Assembly: GCA_963978905.1 (NCBI GenBank)
Contig: OZ022258.1
Coordinates: forward strand, 52,994,591-53,058,590
Source: Trichostrongylus colubriformis
Taxonomy: Eukaryota > Nematoda > Chromadorea > Rhabditida > Trichostrongylidae
DNA length: 64,000 nt
Direction: 5' to 3'
Part shown: piece after piece, positions 59,428 to 64,000 of the stretch
Position numbering within the stretch: the first letter of the stretch is position 1
Layout of the letters: each line of letters opens with the position of its first letter
Translations under genes and position numbers: made by a program
The notes under the pieces: model-generated
The model's input: only the letters and a program-made list of their open reading frames with translations
The model's database searches: none
What the model was told of the DNA's origin: nothing

Positions 59428-62400
59428 TTACGAGCAGTAGACGCGCGCAAGAGATGAATACAGTGCAGGATGAGCTGTTGGGAGTTCCGAACGTGACATG
59501 ACTGCAGTTCCACGATGACTGAGACGGTGAATCAAAACTGCAGTGACGATCGCATGAGCTTCTGCACCACACTTTGGCCCATTACTGTTCTCTTCTTATT
59601 CAAAAAAGGAGAAATGGAAGCTTCAAAAAATGGCCAATGAGTATGGATACCGTTCAGAACCGTGACGTCTTGCCGAATTAAGGGAATTTGCGGAAAACAA
59701 TTAGATAGGTATCGATTGGAGGAATCGTGGAATCAGCGTTGTTGTGAAAATACGGAAATGAGGAACCTTCGCTTCTCTGATTCTCCCTTCACAATTCCTT
59801 AGTAATCTTTCGGCTTCGTTGGCCATAATCGCAAAAGTCATGGCATCAGTTAAACTCATGTATGTAGTAAACTTTATAACAATGTTTTGAGCAGCGTTCA
59901 TAGCCACGTCCTTGCGGAACTGTAAAATCTGAGGGGACAGAGACACGCTTCGATTTGAAGAATAGCAAAATTTTGTTTCTGTGAAAAGGGGAGTAGTGAA
60001 ATCTGCCGAAAAAACATCGGACACGAAGGATATCTAGAGAGAGAGAACTATGTAGAGGTGTGAAGATTCCACATTTCCATGTTCCACAAAAACACTGATT
60101 TCACGATTCGTCTAACCGATAGCTATCTAATCCTTTTCAGTAAATCCCACAATCTTGCAAAAGCGCAGGCTCAATCCCCTGTGAACGCTTCTGTTTCGAA
60201 TCCCTTCGTGTTACCATATACCGAGCTTGGGGATCATGCATAATGGCTCAATCTCGCTAATATAATGTCAAAGTAAAGCATGAGCTCAGAAATGTTTAGG
60301 GTACTTCGAATGATTTCGAATAATCTCAGGAGCAGGCTTGGCATGATAACTTCACAGTTAATATGCTTGAGATACGGAGCACGTACGGCTGCCCTGGTTC
60401 GCTGAGACTTATACTGTGCGATAGGTTATATTATTCTATGATTCTGCTTTATGTATAGAGTATGGTAATATCCGATACCATCACAGATGAATCTCTATGG
60501 AGTGTATGAATGAATGTGATATCGAGCAAAACACTATCGAAATACATCAATTTTCCATTTATTGCGAATCAAAAGCTTCAATACGCTGCGACGCAATGAT
60601 CACCTTCCGTAGAACCAACCATCGCTCTCCGTAAAAGTGACAGTTCAAAATTGAGCCTTTGATGTGCACGCAACCATCTTCTGGTGACGCGGAGATTTCA
60701 AGTCGTCGAATTCTCCATCCGTCGAAGATATCTCCTCTACAGACGATTCCATTCGAGCAGTAGTTCTGCCACTTGGGGGGAATTCAATGCTTCGTGGAGG
60801 TGAGCTCGCTTAATATAAAAGATTTCATTAATCTTAATTAGCCATATGAATTTTTCCTGTAAGGATCCATGTAAAAGTTGTATTTTCATTTTGACATATG
60901 GCTAAGATCGAGGATTTGCGAGCAACTTAAAGACAGTGTTAGGTGTAATGTGGGTGATGACGGCTTTCATATTCACGGCTTCTTTTACTTTTCGTCCAAA
61001 TTTCCCCTAAAGCTGCCTTAGGACAGCATAGTGGCAGGTGGCGCACTCTCACTCGCACTGTCCGAAAATCAAATCCTTCATCAACGCAAGGTTTGCAGAT
61101 GATGCAACCCATCTCCCGTTTGGGGTTGGTGCATTCGTGCCAGACTCTCAGGGAATACAACTACATATATATAAATAAATAAAAATAAGTCCGGCCTAGA
61201 GCCGCTTTTTTAAAAGTTTAGGCTCTTAAGGAGTTTTCGGAATTAGGTGCTAATTTAGTTTTGGAGGGGACCATTCCACTGAGTTCGGCGACCGGCACTA
61301 CTTTGATCTAGGTTTTTAGCGTAAGCCTCAGTCTAGGAGGAAGCTCTACTTATCTGAAGTGAGGTTTCCTTTGCCCTAGTTAGCACCACACTCACTGATG
61401 AGCCTCTGGCGTAGAGGAATGCATAGTGTTCTTTTGAGTGGAGGCGAAACGAAGAATTTCACCTTCAAAGAATTTCAATTTGTTTTTGTTTTTGAGCAGG
61501 TTGCCCCCTAAGGGAGTTGATGCCGCCGAAGGCTTAAACTATTTGTTTTATCACCGAAATATCTTTTGTGTTATTTTAATATGTGAACTTTCACACAAAG
61601 CTGGGATAGCGTTCAAGCAGAGACTCACATGCGCTCGATTCCTCTTCATATCGCGGAGGAGCAGATGCCTGCTTGAGAGCATCTTCGTATCGAGGAGGGC
61701 GAGGTGATTCAGCGGGATGTTCCGATTCCAATACTGACGGATCCAATACGAATCCTTAATCCAAAAAAACTGATCAAATAAGATTTTACCGCCAACAGGA
61801 GTAAGTCAACACAGTCTTTTCATAGATTTATAAATAATTACAAATAATTATTATTATATTAGTAATTATGGCACAATTACTATTATACTATACAATTATT
61901 ATAAATTTTGCACTCGCTCTTCTCGTATAAAGGTATGGAGAAGAAAATGTAATATTTCTTACCGACAATCTGGGGATATTGTTCAGTACTAGTCGGTTGT
62001 ATACTTGCAGTGATCACCATGCTTCGTATCTGATTGCGTTCATCGAAATAGAATCGGCTACCTTTAAGACAAAATCGGTTATTTCCACCGAATTATTCGA
62101 TGTATAATTTTGCTTATCAAACCACAAGATGACTGACTGAAAAGTTTTTTATTCCATAGGAAAGACCTATCAACGTAAAAGGCTTGAAGGAATACGTAAA
62201 AATGAGTTTTTTTTTTGTCCACATGCAAAGTTTCATGCGAAAAAACCTGACTCCGGCTAAAATACCACACCCAAATTTTGGCCGGGTGGGCGGGGCCCCC
62301 TAGCACGTGTCCACGCCGTCGTTGAATACTCACCTTTTCGCGTGAAACTTTGCATGCGGCCCTTATTAGGCAAACATAACATAAATATATGGGTAACAAA

Positions 62401-63243
62401 GGAACTCATTTCCCCATGAGCGATTCCCTTAATCAAAGGAAAGTTGTGATGTGGTTACGGTACATCCGAAGACAGCATTAAAGACAGGGTTTTCGGAGAG
62501 GAAACATATGTTTGCAACAGCAAATGTGTGAAAATACGGTGTAGGGCGATTTCACAATTGAAAATACGCTCCCCGTACATCAGTTCATGCGCAACGCTAA
62601 ATTTAGTATAAACTGCAGAAACGCGGAGGGCTCGGAATTTCATATATTGGGTTTTGGCCATGGCATTTTGCATTGTTTGAGTGTCATAATACTTAGCGCC
62701 TCATTTCCGGGAACCCACGCTCATTTCCGTGAACCGATCATAAACCTTTTTTCCTTTTCTCTACTGGCCGTGCCTGTGATTGAAGGTAGCGATTTATTTT
62801 ACGCCTGTATGATGATTACGACGGTACCGTACCGCTTATACTTCTGTGCCCCTTACCTGTTGATGTATATCACATATGAACTGCGTGTATGCAAAGTTGT
62901 GCCTCGAGTACAACAGCAACTACTGGCCTGTGCGCTCAACTTGTTATTTTTAGTTTTCTTGTTCTTGATGTGATTTGAATTCGTATAAGTCATATTCTAT
63001 AAGTAATAAATAAGCATACATTGATGACCTGAATTGGTAATGTAGTACTGGGTTGTGTAATTCGGTAGACCACGACGCTTTGAACGATGTCTACAGCAAT
63101 GACGAAGAAAATATCGAAGGGCACAGCAGATTACGAAAGCACAAATACACAATGATGTGACCAAAGTGGCCATATTTGCATTCATTTGAAGGTATCCATC
63201 CGTACCAAAGTAACTCATCGACATTTCTTGGAATGTGACGAAT
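59428..63243 (-). CDS. Unrecognised gene with one membrane segment, 3' part
   Basis: Six minus-strand blocks with GT-AG borders join in phase: 63029-63243, 62459-62612, 61053-61146, 60604-60765, 59767-60033, 59428-59589, ending in TAA at 59428. The sum is 350 codons plus the stop. The first block has a membrane segment (MATLVTSLCICAFVICCALR) followed by a basic stretch (RHCCRHRSKRRG). Later blocks are Cys-containing (WHECTNPKREMGCIICKPC, then NYCSNGIVCRGDIFDGWRI and GCVHIKGSILNCHFYG). The next to last is helical and Ala rich (KDVAMNAAQNIVIKF), and the last reads KCGAEAHAIVTAVLIHRLSH. The family is not recognised. The donor at 63028 (gtcatc) and the join to the 61053 block are weak, so these may be two genes; the 60604-59428 part is the most secure. 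Earlier exons lie beyond the window. Confidence 0.5.
60931..61018. mobile_element. Minimal (88-bp) family 2 MITE
   Basis: TTAA (60927-60930), then AGACAGTGTTAGGTGTAATG, and the inverse ttcccctaaagctgcct at the right, followed by TAGG. Almost nothing lies between the ends. It is in an intron of the gene at 59428-63243. Confidence 0.65.
61180..62050. other. Intron stretch without recognised features
   Basis: AT-rich DNA around 61820-61910 and an 89-codon open frame at 61438 without motifs are all I can see. Confidence 0.35.
62187..62428. mobile_element. Shortened family 1 palindromic element
   Basis: The strings gggtgggcggggccccct and gcgtgaaactttgcatgcgg, then tatgggtaacaaagg, match family 1. 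The right end cgattccc is followed by TTAA (62429-62432). The left arm is truncated. Confidence 0.7.
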
Positions 63244-63814
63244 CTGAAACGATCAGTGGTTCGCAGATACAAAAACTAAAGATCTCGATCAACGGGAGGT
63301 TCGTCAAACAGGATTTCTAAAGGTCAAAAAAGGGTAAAGATCGAGCCATCGAAAAGATTTCTTTAGAACGAGATGATTTTCAAAGTACTTGCTCTCTTTG
63401 GATGTTCCAGCATATCCTCCCCACTTTGCGACAGCACGTTTTCTCGTCACTATCAGGAGTCGCGGTGAGCTTACAATCGCACAGCTGGTTCTGATGCTTT
63501 TTGTTTTATTTGCTGTGTAATTAAATACTATGTATAGTATGTCATGATTACAATAACAAATATGTCATTGCTATGGTAAGTCTATCCCCTGTAGTCACCG
63601 ATTTACAAGTGACGGCTGCAATGAATCATGGTTTAGCCTGGCCTTGTCAATTACGGAGAGGAAAGCAGAAATCAAACAAACCATGTGTGGCAGTTTGGTG
63701 GCAGAAAGAGCTCAGTGGCGAGGTGTTGCGAAAAGGTGTACCTATGCCTCCACAGAACGTCCCAACTCCCCCCCCCCCCTCCCCCCTTCCTCCAAATGAC
63801 GAGTCGGAGGTGAC

Positions 63815-64000
63815 CTAAAGGAACAGGAAGGGGCCCAAAGAAAGAGGAAGATGCAAAGAAATGATCCTCTGTAACTAACATTCAAAGCTAGAAGCGAATA
63901 AGTAGAAAACCCGGATTCAAAAGCGCGTTGCTTTGGTGTGTATTCGCATCACATTCGCATCAACACACTGACTTTCCGAGTTGTCCGCTGTAGAGATGTC
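63815..64000. mobile_element. End of a repeat family shared with 10800-10985
   Basis: Read inverted, the strings gaatacacacc, cgcttttgaatccgggtt and gcccc-ttcc-gttcct match 10840-10985, and tctacagcggacaactcgga matches 10280-10300. It is cut by the end of the window. A C-run (about 63768-63785) lies just to its left. Confidence 0.65.

Noticed and set aside
1..64000. CRISPR array, operon or prophage
   Set aside because: Introns, retroelements and mariner elements mark a eukaryotic genome; the tandem repeats seen are satellite or microsatellite, not spaced repeats.

Overview
The window looks like a gene-sparse, repeat-rich stretch of a nematode genome. The evidence is short exons with GT-AG introns and TTTCAG acceptors, acceptors abutting start codons in the pattern of spliced-leader sites, mariner/Tc relics, a Ty3/gypsy element and many small inverted-repeat elements. 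A clade V (strongylid or hookworm-like) worm is my inference, not proven. No rRNA, tRNA or CRISPR array was seen.

The core is a cluster of four leishmanolysin-like (peptidase M8) zinc metalloprotease copies, called A to D here. A is only the last exon (5602-5928, +); the rest lies left of the window, and its last intron holds a degenerate gypsy element. B (7833-22745, +) is full length: 16 exons give a continuous 616-residue reading frame. C (26172-33341, +) is a broken copy: early exons, then only the last three exons, with a stop codon and a frameshift. D (39436-58315, -) is full length with the same 16-exon plan (621 residues) and converges on A-C. Corresponding exons of B and D share every splice phase. 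Both carry a signal peptide, HELIH, a third zinc His, a Met-turn, Cys-rich C-terminal exons and a hydrophobic GPI-like tail.

Inside and around C lies a ~2.5-kb direct duplication (27384-29968 and 34108-36588). Each copy carries a minus-strand gene for a 54-55 residue secreted cationic peptide. The first copy is embedded in pseudogene C and was later split by inserted DNA.

Right of D's first exon, at 59.4-63.2 kb on the minus strand, a chain of phase-compatible exons makes an unrecognised gene with one membrane segment; its 5' end is beyond the window. A convergent conserved minus-strand reading frame follows copies A and B just past their polyA signals.

The introns and spacers are filled by repeats: a 1683-bp fold-back element with a nested insertion; a 1309-bp mariner with a nested TTAA-flanked element; two TTAA-flanked (piggyBac-like) families; a family starting GGCCGCGTTCATACTTTGC; and a ~145-bp satellite. 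All exon models were assembled by eye from splice signals, phase and alignment between copies. No transcript or database search was available.
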